The notes under the pieces: generated by a model | Databases searched by the model: none | Told to the model about the DNA's origin: nothing | The model's input: only the letters and a program-made list of their open reading frames with translations | Source: Carex sylvatica | Taxonomy: Eukaryota; Streptophyta; Magnoliopsida; Poales; Cyperaceae | Length of the DNA: 28,786 nt | Direction: 5' to 3' | NCBI GenBank assembly: GCA_964058845.1 | Contig: CAXKVR010000397.1 | Location: 1-28,786 of the forward strand | In this document: in pieces, positions 9,828 to 19,089 of the stretch | How the letters are laid out: every line of letters begins with the position of its first letter | How positions within the stretch are numbered: position 1 is the stretch's first letter | Translations under genes and position numbers: made by a program

Positions 9828-10760
9828 GTGCGGCCGGCAATGCGGGCTGAGGAGGCTGCACGATCTAGTGGTGTGGGAGTCAGGGGGTTGGTGCGGGTAA
9901 GTGTGCGGACTATCTGGACCGCACAAACCAAGTGGTGTCTAGTTGGAAGCGGTGCGGGTAGAGATGCGGGTAGTGTTGCCCGCACAGCAAGCCGCACAGA
10001 TAGAGGGTAGTTGGAACAACAACAAAAACATGTGGGTAAGGGTGCGGCTAAAGCTGTCCGCACTATAGGTCGCACAAACCAGAAGTTGGATAGTTTTTTA
10101 CAGTTTTGAAAGATCTAAACTGGGGGTTTGAACCTTGAAATTAGACCGAAAAATTGGAAATTTTCTGCCTTGGCCGAAATCAAAGGTTAAAACCCGAGAA
10201 CAAGATTGTTGATACCAAACTAAATGATTATAAGTAAGATTAATCAAGAAAAATAATACAAAAAAAAAAATCGATTGAAGCGAAGATCGCGCTTGATTGC
10301 TCGAGGTGTTCTTGAGTTGAATGAACGAAGCGACACCAAGAAGATGAAGTGCTCGGAATGATCGAAGAGAAGAGGAATCCGTGGTTTGAGCGAATTTTGG
10401 CTAGGTTTGAGGGTGTATGAGTTTTGGAAAATGATGGATGGAGGGTGGTATGTTATAAGGATGGAGAGATGTGAATAAAGAAGGAAGGAGAAGAAGGAAG
10501 GAAAGGAGGGGTGCCAAGATTCGCGCACCAATTAATTCCAGCAGGCAGCCGTTTGAATTTGTGCGGGTGATGGTGTGATCTAGGCAGACCTCACGGGAGA
10601 CCGCACTCCTCTGTTGGATGCACAAAATGGTTAGAGAAGGGCATGGTGCGGGCTAGGCTGCGGGCATGGGTGCCCACACATTCGACCGCATAGTCTTGTT
10701 GTCTGCGAAAGGAAAAAAAAATCATAAGTTGAATTGATTTTGTGCGGCCAAGGCTGGCCA
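9828..10760. repeat. Block of repeated GTGCGG/CCGCAC dyads
   Basis: GTGCGG, GTGCGGGT or TGCGGGTA alternates with CCGCAC or CCGCACA many times, notably at 9830-10075 and 10559-10760. Recurrent phrases are CGCACAAACCA (9920 and 10072), AGTTGGAA (near 9940 and 10008) and AGTTGGATAG (10084). The arrangement gives repeated inverted GTGCGG...CCGCAC pairs spaced about 15 to 40 bp. On the minus strand it is Pro/Arg/Thr-rich if translated, with no steady frame. It sits between the gag-protease fragment and the ORF1-like gene of the Athila-type element, so it is probably the element's spacer. The intervening 10100-10550 shows nothing recognisable. Confidence 0.65.
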
Positions 10761-10783
10761 TACAGTGGCTCTGTGATGTTGCT

Positions 10784-10799
10784 CTTTTTTATTTTTTAT

Positions 10800-10831
<32 letters not shown>

Positions 10832-10840
10832 TTTTTTTAT
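10784..10840. repeat. T-rich low-complexity tract, (T6-8 A)n
   Basis: Runs of six to eight T separated by single A, about 57 bp. Simple sequence, prone to length change and sequencing error. Confidence 0.95.
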
Positions 10841-10894
10841 GCAATAAACTAAAATCAAGAGACAGAAATAGTGCAGAAATTAAAAGTTTTTAAT

Positions 10895-10914
10895 TCTTGG
10901 GTTGCCTCCCAAGA
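10895..10914. other. Conserved-looking hairpin of a Ty3/gypsy element
   Basis: TCTTGGG (10895-10901) and CCCAAGA (10908-10914) pair around a 6-nt loop, TTGCCT. On the minus strand this reads CTTCTTGGGAGGCAACCCAA, a phrase I recall from the 3' part of plant Athila/Tat elements. That recollection is unverified. Here it lies 150 bp beyond the protease fragment, where reverse transcriptase and integrase should be, in line with an internal deletion of pol. Confidence 0.5.
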
Positions 10915-11061
10915 AGCGATTGGTTTTAGGTCAACGGCTCAACCCTATTTCTTTGATCAAGAGGGATGCTGATCGGGTGGTATCCCTTCGCTTTCTCCTT
11001 GCACTTGAATTATGCACGCTAATTTGTTTCTTAAACAACAGATCCTTTAACTCCTCTTTGT

Positions 11062-12137
11062 TCACCTGCCACAATCGACCGGTCTCAGATCTTGCCACCA
11101 ACTTTCTTTCTCAGCCATTACATGCACCTGCAAATAATCTTGCACAACTTTTGAAAACTTATTAAAAGAGAGATCATGAAAACTTGAATGGTGAAAATAT
11201 TCTTTTTCTCCTCCAACAAAAAAGGAAATTTGTCCCTCCTTGACATTTATATCCGCACCTGTTGTTGCCAAAATAGCTCGACCTAAGATCACGCTTGATG
11301 GCGCATTCTTATCGGTCTCACTAACTACAAAATCAGCAGGATTCTTAAGTTTTCCAATTTTCAAAGTGACATTTTTAAGCATGACAAGTGGAGCCCTAGA
11401 TGAACCATCAGCAAAATATAACCTAACATTGGTTGACTCCAACTTGCATGAATCAAGCTAATCAAAAATATATTTGGACATAATATTGACACTTGCACCA
11501 AGGTCACACAAGGCAGTAGGAATTTTGGTTTTTCCTATGGAACAGGGTATCAAAAATGCACCAGGATCATTCAATTTTGGAGGTAAATTCTCAGGAGGAT
11601 TATCATTTAATTGGTGAACTTCCTTAAATTGGTCTTTTTCTTTCCTTTAATAATTCTGGTCTGACTAAACAAGAATTTGGTCAGATTTGGCATTTGCAAG
11701 ATTTCTTCAAGATTCAATTAATTGATTTACTGCATTAAACTGCCAAATTGAGCATCTAGTCCTAATTTGACCATTTGTGTTGAAAAAGGGAAAGATTTAT
11801 GAAAAGGGATATACCTTGCAGTTTTTACCTTTTCTGAGGATTTGCCTTCCTCTTTTGGATTTGCAATTGATTTTTTCTCTTTTGGAGATTCACCTTTCTT
11901 TTGTGGCAATCCCTTAGATTCTCTCAGATTTTCTGTGACTAGCACCTGCGCCTCTTGTGTGTCCTGCTGATCAGCCACCACCACTGCATTGATTTGCTCA
12001 TGCGGATTGTTCTCCGACTTGCCAGGTAGCATCCCTTGTGGACGAGAAAATAAGGTGGCTTGTTGGGCAATTTGGGTCTCTAATGATTTATTTCCAACGA
12101 TTAAAGTGACCAATTTGAGATTCATGCTTCTCATTAC
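11062..12137 (-). pseudogene. Ty3/gypsy (Athila/Tat-like) gag C-terminus and aspartic protease, broken
   Basis: Read on the minus strand, the gag tail comes first: ETQIAQQATLFSRPQGMLPG, then NNPHEQINAVVV, a Lys/Glu-rich linker and ARYIPFHKSFPFSTQM then LGLDAQFGSLM. This is the usual gag end of Athila/Tat elements. After several frame changes (with LEEILQMPNLTKFL readable near 11700), the protease follows: PPKLNDPGAFLIPCSIG, active site ALCDLGASVNIMS near 11510, then VRLYFADGSSRAPLVMLKNV, NPADFVV, VILGRAILATTGADI and VKEGQISFFVGGE. The catalytic Asp motif D-L-G-A-S is intact. A TAG immediately follows SKYIFD near 11460. Reverse transcriptase, RNase H and integrase are absent downstream. The upstream end of gag is cut off where the 81-bp satellite begins. 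Confidence 0.85.
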
Positions 12138-13340
12138 AAGCTTAATACAACACTCCAATTGAAGGTGTTTGGAGCCCTCTAGTAATGGCTCCAGATAGCA
12201 AGATCACAGGATATTTACAATCCAAATACACTCTAATTGAAGGTATTTGGAGCACTCTAGTAGTGTCTCCATATGGCAAGATAATAGTGCATTTATAACC
12301 CTAATACAACACTCCAATTGAAGGTGTTTGAAAAACTCTAACATTGTCAATATATGTCAAGATAATAGAGCATTTACAACCCTAATATAACACTCAAATT
12401 AAAGGTGTTTGGAGCACTCTAGTAGTGTCCACATATTGCAAGATAATAGGGCATTTACAAATCTAATACAACACTCCAATTGAAGGTGTTTGGAGCACTC
12501 CAGTAATATCTCTATATGGCAAGATAATAGGGTATTTACCACCCTAATACAACACTTCAATTAAAAGTGTTTCGAGCACTCTAGTAGTGTCTCTATATGG
12601 TAAGATAATAGGATATTTACAACCCTAATACAATACTCCAATTGAACGTGTTTATAACACTCGAAATAGTGTCTCCAGATTGCAAGATAATAAGGCATCT
12701 ATAACCCTAATACAACACTCCAAATGAAGTTGTTTGGAGTACTCTATTAGTGTCTCTATATGGAAAGATAATAGAGTATTTACAAACCTAATACAACACT
12801 GCAATTGAAGGTGCTTGCAGTACTCTAAGTAATGTGTCCAGATTGCAAAATAATGGAGAATTTACAACCCTAATACAACACTCCAATTATGTATGTTTGG
12901 AGAACTCTAATAGTGTCTCTATAATATGGCATTTACAACCCTAATACAACACTCCAATTGAAAGTGTTTGGAGAACTCTACAAGTATCTCTATATGGCAA
13001 GATAATAGGATATTTACAACCATATTACAACACTCCAATTGAAGGTGTTTGGAGCATTCTATTAATGGCTTCAGATGGCAAGATAATAGAGCATTTACAA
13101 CCCAAATACAACACTTCAATTGAAGGTCTTTGGAGCACTCTAGTAGTGTCTCCATATAGCAAGATAATAGAACATTTACAATCCTAATACAACACTCCAG
13201 TTGAAGGTGTTTGGAGTACCCTAGTAGTGTCTCTATATGGCATGATAATAGGGTATTTACCACCATAATACAACACTCCAATTAAAGGTGTTTTGAGCAC
13301 CTAGTAGTGTCTACATATTGCAATATAATAGAACATTTAC
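12138..13340. repeat. Higher-order repeat copy 1 (~1,203 bp, ~15 units)
   Basis: It starts at the variant AAGCTTAATACAACACTCC followed by a unit with GGAGCCCTCTAGTAATGGCT and AAGATCAC. Diagnostic variants: TTGAAAAACTCTAACATTGT at about 12329, AACGTGTTTATAACACTCG at 12645, ATGTTTGGAGAACTCTAATAG near 12893, and CTCCAGTTGAAGGTG at 13195. All recur in the same order in copy 2. Confidence 0.85.
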
Positions 13341-14557
13341 AAGCTTAATGCAACACTCCAATTGAAGGTGTTTGGAGCCTTCTAGTAATGGCTCTAGATG
13401 GCAAGATCATATGATATTTACAATCCAAATACAACACTCTACTTGAAAGTATTTTGAGCACTCTAGTAGTGTCTCCAAATGGCAAGATAATAGGGCATTT
13501 ATAACCCTAATACAACACTCCAATTGAAGGTGTTTGAAAAACTCTAACATTGTCAATATATGGCAAGATAATAGGGCATTTACAACCCTAATACAACACT
13601 CCAATTAAAGGTGTTTGGAGCACTCTAGTAGTGTCCACAGATTGCAAGATAATAGGGCATTTACAAATCTAATACAACACTTCAATTGAAGGTATTTGGA
13701 GCACTCCAGTAGTGTCTCTATATGGCAAAATAATAGGGTATTTACCACCCTAATACAACACTTCAATTAAAAGTGTTTCGAGCACTCTAGTAGTGTCTCT
13801 ATATGGTAAGATAATAGGGTATTTACAACCCTAATACAACACTCCAATTGAACGTGTTTATAACACTCGAAATAGTGTCTCCAGATTGCAAGATAATAAG
13901 GCATTTATAACCCTAATACAACACTCCAAATGAAGTTGTTTGGAGTACTCTATTAGTGTCTCTATATGGAAAGATAATAGAGTATTTACAAACCTAATAC
14001 AACACTCCAATTGAAGGTGTTTGCAGTACTCTAAGTAATGTGTCCATATTGCAAGATAATGAGTGATTTACAACCCTAATACAACACTCAAATTGTGGAT
14101 GTTTGGAGAACTCTAATAGTGTCTCTGTATGGCTAGATAATATGACATTTACAACCCTAATACAGCATTCGAATTGAAGATGTTTGGAGAACTCTACAAG
14201 TATCTCTATATGGCAAAATAATAGAATATTTACAATCTTATTACAACACTCCAATTGAAGGTGTTTGGAGCACTCTATTAATGGCTCAATATGGCAAGAT
14301 AATAGGGCATTTACAACCCAAATACAACAATCCAATTGAAGGTCTTTGGAGCACTCTAGTAATGTCTCCAGATGGCAAGATAATAGAACATTTACAATCC
14401 TAATACAACACTCCAGTTGAAGGTGTTTGGAGCACCCTAGTAGTGTCTTTATATGGCAAGATAATATGGTATTTACCACCCTAATACAACACTTCAATTA
14501 AAAGTGTTTCGAGCACTCTAGTAGTGTCTACATATTGCAAGATAATATGGCATTTAT
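13341..14557. repeat. Higher-order repeat copy 2 (~1,217 bp, ~15 units)
   Basis: It starts with AAGCTTAATGCAACACTCC and AAGATCAT and repeats the diagnostic variants of copy 1 in order: TTGAAAAACTCTAACATTGT at about 13535 (offset 1,206), AACGTGTTTATAACACTCG at 13851 (offset 1,206), GGATGTTTGGAGAACTCTAA near 14096, and CTCCAGTTGAAGGTG at 14411 (offset 1,216). Confidence 0.85.
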
Positions 14558-15465
14558 AAGCTTAATACAACACTCCAATTGAAGGTGTTTGGAGCCCTCT
14601 AGTAATGGCTCCAGATGGCAAGATAATAGGGCATTTGCAACCCAAATACAACACTCCAATTGAGGGTCTTTGGAGAACTCTAGTAGTGTCTCCAGATGGC
14701 AAGATAATAGAATATTTACAATCTTAATATAACACTCCAGTTGAAGGTACTTGGAGTACCCTAGTAGTGTCCCTCTATGGCAAGATAATATGGCATTTAC
14801 AATCCTAAGATAACACTCCAATTGAAGGTGTTTGGAGGACTCTAGTAGTGTCTCTAGATGGCAAGATAATAGGACATTTACAACCCTAATACAACACTCC
14901 AATTTATGGTTTTTGGAGCACTCTAAGAGTGTCTCTACATTGCATGATAATAGGGCATTTACAACCCTAATTCAACACTCCAATTGAAGGTGTTTGGAGC
15001 ACTATAGTAGTGTATTTACAACTCAAATACAACACTCCAATTGAATGTATTTGCAGCACTCTTAGTGTCTCGATATTGCAAGATGATAGGGCATTTACAA
15101 TCCTAAAACAACACTCCATTTGAAGGTGTTTGGAGGACTCTAGTAGTGTTTCTAGATGGCAAGATAATAGGGCATTTACAACCCTAATGCAATACTTCAA
15201 TTTAAGGTATTTGGAGTACTCTAGGAGTGTCTCTAAATTGCATGATAATATGGTATTTACAAGTCCAATACAACACTCAAATTGAAAGTGTTTAGATCAC
15301 TCTAGTAGTGTCTCTATATGGTAAGATAATATGGTATTTACAATCCTAATACAACACTCCAATCGAATGTGTTTGCAACACTATAAGTAGTGTCTCCAGA
15401 TTGCAAGATAATTGGGTATTTACAACCCTAATACAACACTTCAATTGAAGGTGTTTGCAGCACTC
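14558..15465. repeat. Higher-order repeat copy 3, partial and diverged
   Basis: It opens with the same AAGCTTAATACAACACTCC and GGAGCCCTCTAGTAATGGCT variants as copy 1. The later diagnostic variants (TTGAAAAACTCTAACATTG, AACGTGTTTATAACACTCG) are missing. There is at least one shortened unit near 15005-15065, so this copy is rearranged or belongs to an older, diverged edge of the array. Confidence 0.65.
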
Positions 15466-17424
15466 CAATTCGAGGGTGGCTCTATCGGCATTCACATGCT
15501 TTGTATGACGAGCGATGTTGAGCAGCTGGAGAAGCTAAATAGCCCATTGAGCAATGAAAATGCTACGGATATTATACTGCACTCACTCTCTCCTAGCTTT
15601 TCAGGGTTCATCATGAACTTCCACATGCTTGGGATAGACAAGAGTCTGCATGAGCTCCAAGGGATGCTGAGGATCATAGATGGCAACATGAAGAAGAGCT
15701 TTTATGTCCTCATGATCCAAGCTGGTGGGAGGAAGATTAAAAAAGCTTAAAAAAAGTGGCTCCTAAGTACAAGGATAAGGGGAAGCAGATTCTTAATCAG
15801 AACATTCTCAAGGTAAAGGTTTCTCCTGCCTCTGGTTGCTTTTACTGCAACATAAAAGGTCATTGGAAGAGAAACTGTCCGAAGTATCTGGCGGACTTGA
15901 AGTCTGGAAAGGTCTCTAAACCTTCAACCTCAGGTACGTTTGTTGTTGAAGTTAACGTTGCTACCTCTATTAATAATTGGATAATAGATAACAGATCATG
16001 TGCTCATATCTATTCGAATATGCAGGCACTAGAGAATAGAAGGAAGCTACGCAACAAGGAAGTACAACTCCGAGTTGAAAACGGAACATTAGTTGCAGCC
16101 TTGATAGCCGGTAGTATAGAGTTGTATTTGCCCAGCGGGCTTGTAATGTAACTTGAAAATGTATATTTTATTTCTAGCATTTCTAGAAACATCATTTCAG
16201 TCTCATGTTTAGAGACGGATGATTTCTCTTTTGTTATAAAGAACAATAGATGTTCTATATATAAAAATGAGTTATATTATGGATCATCTTGTATGATGAA
16301 TGGTCTATATATGCTGAGAATGGATAAACCCGTGTTCAACACAAATAACAAACGACTCAAAACGTATCATGAAAGCACGACTTACATGTGGCATTGTCGC
16401 CTTGGTTATATAAACGAGAAATGCATCAAGAAGATACACGTAAATGGACTTCTTGGTAAATTTGATCTTGAATGAATTAACACGTGCGAATCTTGCTTAC
16501 ATGAAAAAATGACCAAAGCGCATTTCTCTAAAAAGGGAAAAAGGGCAAGTGACGTATTAGGTCTTATACACACTGATGTGCAATAAATTATTATTGTTAC
16601 TTTATCACGTTTACTGATGATTACAGTAGATACGATTATTTCTACTTGATGAGACATAAGTCTGAATCCTTTGAGAAGTTCAAGGAATTCAAGATTGAAG
16701 TAGAAAATCAATTAAATAAAAGTATTAAGGCCTTACGATCGGACCGTGGAGGCGAGTACTTGAGTTTTGAGTTTAAAACGTACTTAAAGGAATATGAGAT
16801 AATCTCACAACTCATGTCTCTGGAGACACCACAATGAAACGGTGTTTCTGAGAGAAGGAATCAAACTCTGCTGGACATGGTTCGTTTCATGATGAGTAAC
16901 GTCACTCTTTCAAAATCATTTTGGAGACACGCACTAGAAACTGCTGCATGAACTATAAATATGGTTTCATTCAAGTCAGTAGAAAAGACTCCGTATGAGT
17001 TATGGTTTGGAAAATCTCCAAATATATCTTATCTTAAAATATGGAGTTGTGAAGTATTTGTCAAACGCCTGATGTCTAACAAACTTGGACCCAAATCTAA
17101 CAAGTGATACATTCTTATCTATTAAGGGCATGCCCTTAATAGAAGGATATTACTTCTATCATCAGTCCGAGAACAAAATAGTTGTTGCTCGTCATGGTAT
17201 ATTGTTGGAGAACGAGTTTCTCGCAAAAGGAAGTATCATAAGAGTAATGTAATACTTGAAGAAATTCAAGATACATCACACAATATAACATCTGAACCAG
17301 ATCAGAGTAACTCACCACTCGATACTTTAGTTGATGAGCATCTGGAAGAACCAAATCCACAAGTAGCTGTGAAAGAGGTTCTAGTTCCAAGCTCAGATAC
17401 TTCGATGCAAGTGGCATTTAACTA
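15466..17424 (+). pseudogene. Ty1/copia retrotransposon gag-protease-integrase fragment, many stops, no reverse transcriptase
   Basis: The plus strand reads in polyprotein order. Gag end: GGSIGIHMLCMTSDVEQLEK, SLSPSFSGFIMNFHMLGIDK. CCHC zinc knuckle CFYCNIKGHWKRNC at 15837-15878. Protease region NNWIIDNRSCAHIYSN, where the family's Asp-Ser/Thr-Gly triad is degraded to D-N-R. GAG-pre-integrase: TYMWHCRLGYINEKCIKKIH. Integrase core: SIKALRSDRGGEYLSFEF, then TPQ-stop-NGVSERRNQTLLDMVRFMM and KTPYELWFGKSPNISYLKIW. Stops fall at 16149-16151, 16473-16475, 16584-16586, 16835-16837 (replacing the second Gln of PQQNG) and elsewhere, with frame changes in between. Similarity ends near 17424 before any reverse transcriptase. 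The gag N-terminus is cut off by the satellite at about 15466. Confidence 0.9.
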
Positions 17425-18028
17425 AGAGTTTAAACAATACAATTTTACTCTGACATCAAAATTTATTTTTTAGTTTTCTGCCAAAACAAAGAAAACCAAA
17501 AGACAATAAAGACACTAATGAACATGTACCAGCGTGTGTAGTGTGGTACAACTTGTTAGTCCTATTACTAATTGACTCTAATAATATGAGGTGGTACAAC
17601 AAATTTTATCAACAATCAAACAAAATTCAAAGAAAGATAGAGAGAAAAGAGATGGGAAGGATATTTTAGTTATTAATTATTTGTAGTGGCAAAATTAAAA
17701 ATTAACTAAGTTTAGAGTGGCATTATGATGATTTCTAATTTGGGAGTGACATTTTTCAAATTTTAAAATTTTGAAGTGGAAAATAACCAATTTTCTCTTC
17801 TTCTTTTTGAAACACAACTTGGTGGGGCAGTTTCTATCAGGAACTGGTCCTTTAAATTGGTTTTTTATCAGTTCAATATATTATAAACGAACCAAAAGGG
17901 GCCGGTCCAGCTTATTTTGATTCAACCATCTGGACAGGTTTGACTTCTATAACTGTTTTAACATCATCAAAAAGGAAATCTAATAAATGAGGAGGGATCC
18001 AATTACATCATTTTATGGTGATGTATCT
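17425..18028. other. AT-rich intergenic sequence, nothing identified
   Basis: No open frame or RNA gene is supported. The phrase GTGGTACAAC occurs twice (near 17540 and 17592). Confidence 0.6.
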
Positions 18029-18377
18029 TGACATCATATGTTTATAAGTCATTTTTATAATTTCAAAATTTAAACAGTCGATCTGAACCGTTCAATATGT
18101 TCTCTATATTAAAATGCACTTGGAGACCAAATTTTAATTTCTTGGAACTTTTTTTAGTATTTATTTAGAAATTTTGAAAATCGTTGTTTTTCAATAGTCC
18201 ATAATTATCTAACAATAACAATTTTGTACAAATCTTAATAAGTACTAAAAAAGTTCCAAAAAATGTAAAATTTGGCCACCAAGCACATTTTAATATGATG
18301 ATCATGTTAAACGATTCAGATCAACTGTTTGGACATTGAAACCATAAAAATAACTTATAAACATAACATCAGTGTCA
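18029..18377. mobile_element. Foldback (MITE-like) element 1
   Basis: A long imperfect inverted repeat has a left arm of about 18029-18190 and a right arm of about 18211-18377. Paired phrases include TTTATAAGTCATTTTTATAA with its complement near 18340-18362, AACAGTCGATCTGAACCGTT with AACGATTCAGATCAACTGTT (18309-18328), ATTAAAATGCACTTGG with CCAAGCACATTTTAAT, and TTGGAACTTTTTTTAGTA with TACTAAAAAAGTTCCAA. No protein is encoded. Superfamily unknown. The outer end, TGACATCATATGTTTATAAG, is shared with foldback 2. Confidence 0.75.
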
Positions 18378-18734
18378 TTTCAATCTATATAACACCAACT
18401 CTAAAACCTATCAAATCAACTTCAAACGGTAAATCCAAACCGATTTACTTCATTAGTTGTGCGTTTACATACAAAATTTATAACTTTTCGAATTTATTTA
18501 GTATTAGGTCAAGCGGTCAAATATGTGAGTTTTTAAGTTAATTTTAATACATTAATTTTTTAATATTTTTACCGCTTGATTTGATACTAAAATAATTCGA
18601 AAATATAAAAAATTTGTATGTAAAGCATCACACATAATATAAATTGGTTTGAACGGTTTGGATTAGTCGTTCGAAGTCTATTTGATAGGTTTTAGAGTTG
18701 GTGTTATATAAGCTGAAATGACACTGATGTTATA
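18362..18734. mobile_element. Foldback (MITE-like) element 2, sharing its left end with element 1
   Basis: The left arm, 18362-18519, pairs with the right arm, 18571-18734. Examples are ACCAACTCTAAAACCTATCA (from 18392) with TGATAGGTTTTAGAGTTGGT (18684-18703), CATCAGTGTCATTTCA with TGAAATGACACTGATG, and AATCCAAACCG with CGGTTTGGATT. The spacer of about 50 bp is AT-rich. The segment around 18360-18377 serves as right end of element 1 and left end of element 2. Confidence 0.75.
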
Positions 18735-19089
18735 TTAGCCAAACTCTATATAATATACACATAAAAACTAATGAGATTTAGTTTATTTTGACAATATATT
18801 AGATGATTTGATATTTTTAGTACATTGCCAAACGATATTTATATTGTATGAAATTTTATTATTAGACTATTTATATGTGTGCAATAACATGTTAATATTT
18901 TTTTATTTACAACTTTATTTAAATTAATTAAAAAATTTACTATCAATCAAGATAATCATCATTTCTTAGATCCGATCTGTATTCAGCAACTAATTTTGGG
19001 AGTTGTATAGGACAGAAAGCGGCAGCAAATCCTGTAATCGTATTACTTTAGATTCTTAATCTTCACCATATCTGCGTGAACACTAATTA
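18735..19089. other. AT-rich intergenic sequence, nothing identified
   Basis: No coding, RNA or repeat signal that I can support. Confidence 0.6.

Larger units (their letters stand above)
12138..15465. repeat. 81-bp satellite array, about 41 units, with higher-order structure
   Basis: The consensus unit can be read as GCATTTACAACCCTAATACA, ACACTCCAATTGAAGGTGTT, TGGAGCACTCTAGTAGTGTC, TCTATATGGCAAGATAATAG and one or two G. For example CT(C/T)(C/T)AATTGA recurs at 12231 and 12312, 81 bp apart. Units vary by substitutions and small indels. AACCCTAAT, close to the plant telobox, is present in about half the units. The array ends abruptly in truncated retrotransposon gag sequence on both sides: Ty3/gypsy minus on the left, Ty1/copia plus on the right. 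Because 81 is divisible by three, long minus-strand frames with a 27-residue repeat appear, but they are broken in many units, so I do not call a gene. I recognise no known satellite family. Confidence 0.93.

Noticed and set aside
9531..10075. Pro/Arg/Cys-rich minus-strand open frames upstream of the ORF1-like gene
   Set aside because: They follow from the GTGCGG/CCGCAC repeats and overlap each other. No family pattern, and the true ORF1-like frame starts near 9680.
12919..14902. Repeat-protein gene encoded by the satellite (minus strand)
   Set aside because: The open frames end at indels in many units, no promoter, start or homologous protein is evident, and 81 bp is a multiple of three by itself. 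Kept only as a low-interest observation.
12138..15465. Regular short repeats that could suggest a CRISPR array
   Set aside because: Units are contiguous and near-identical over their full 81 bp, with no unique spacers, and the setting is a plant genome.
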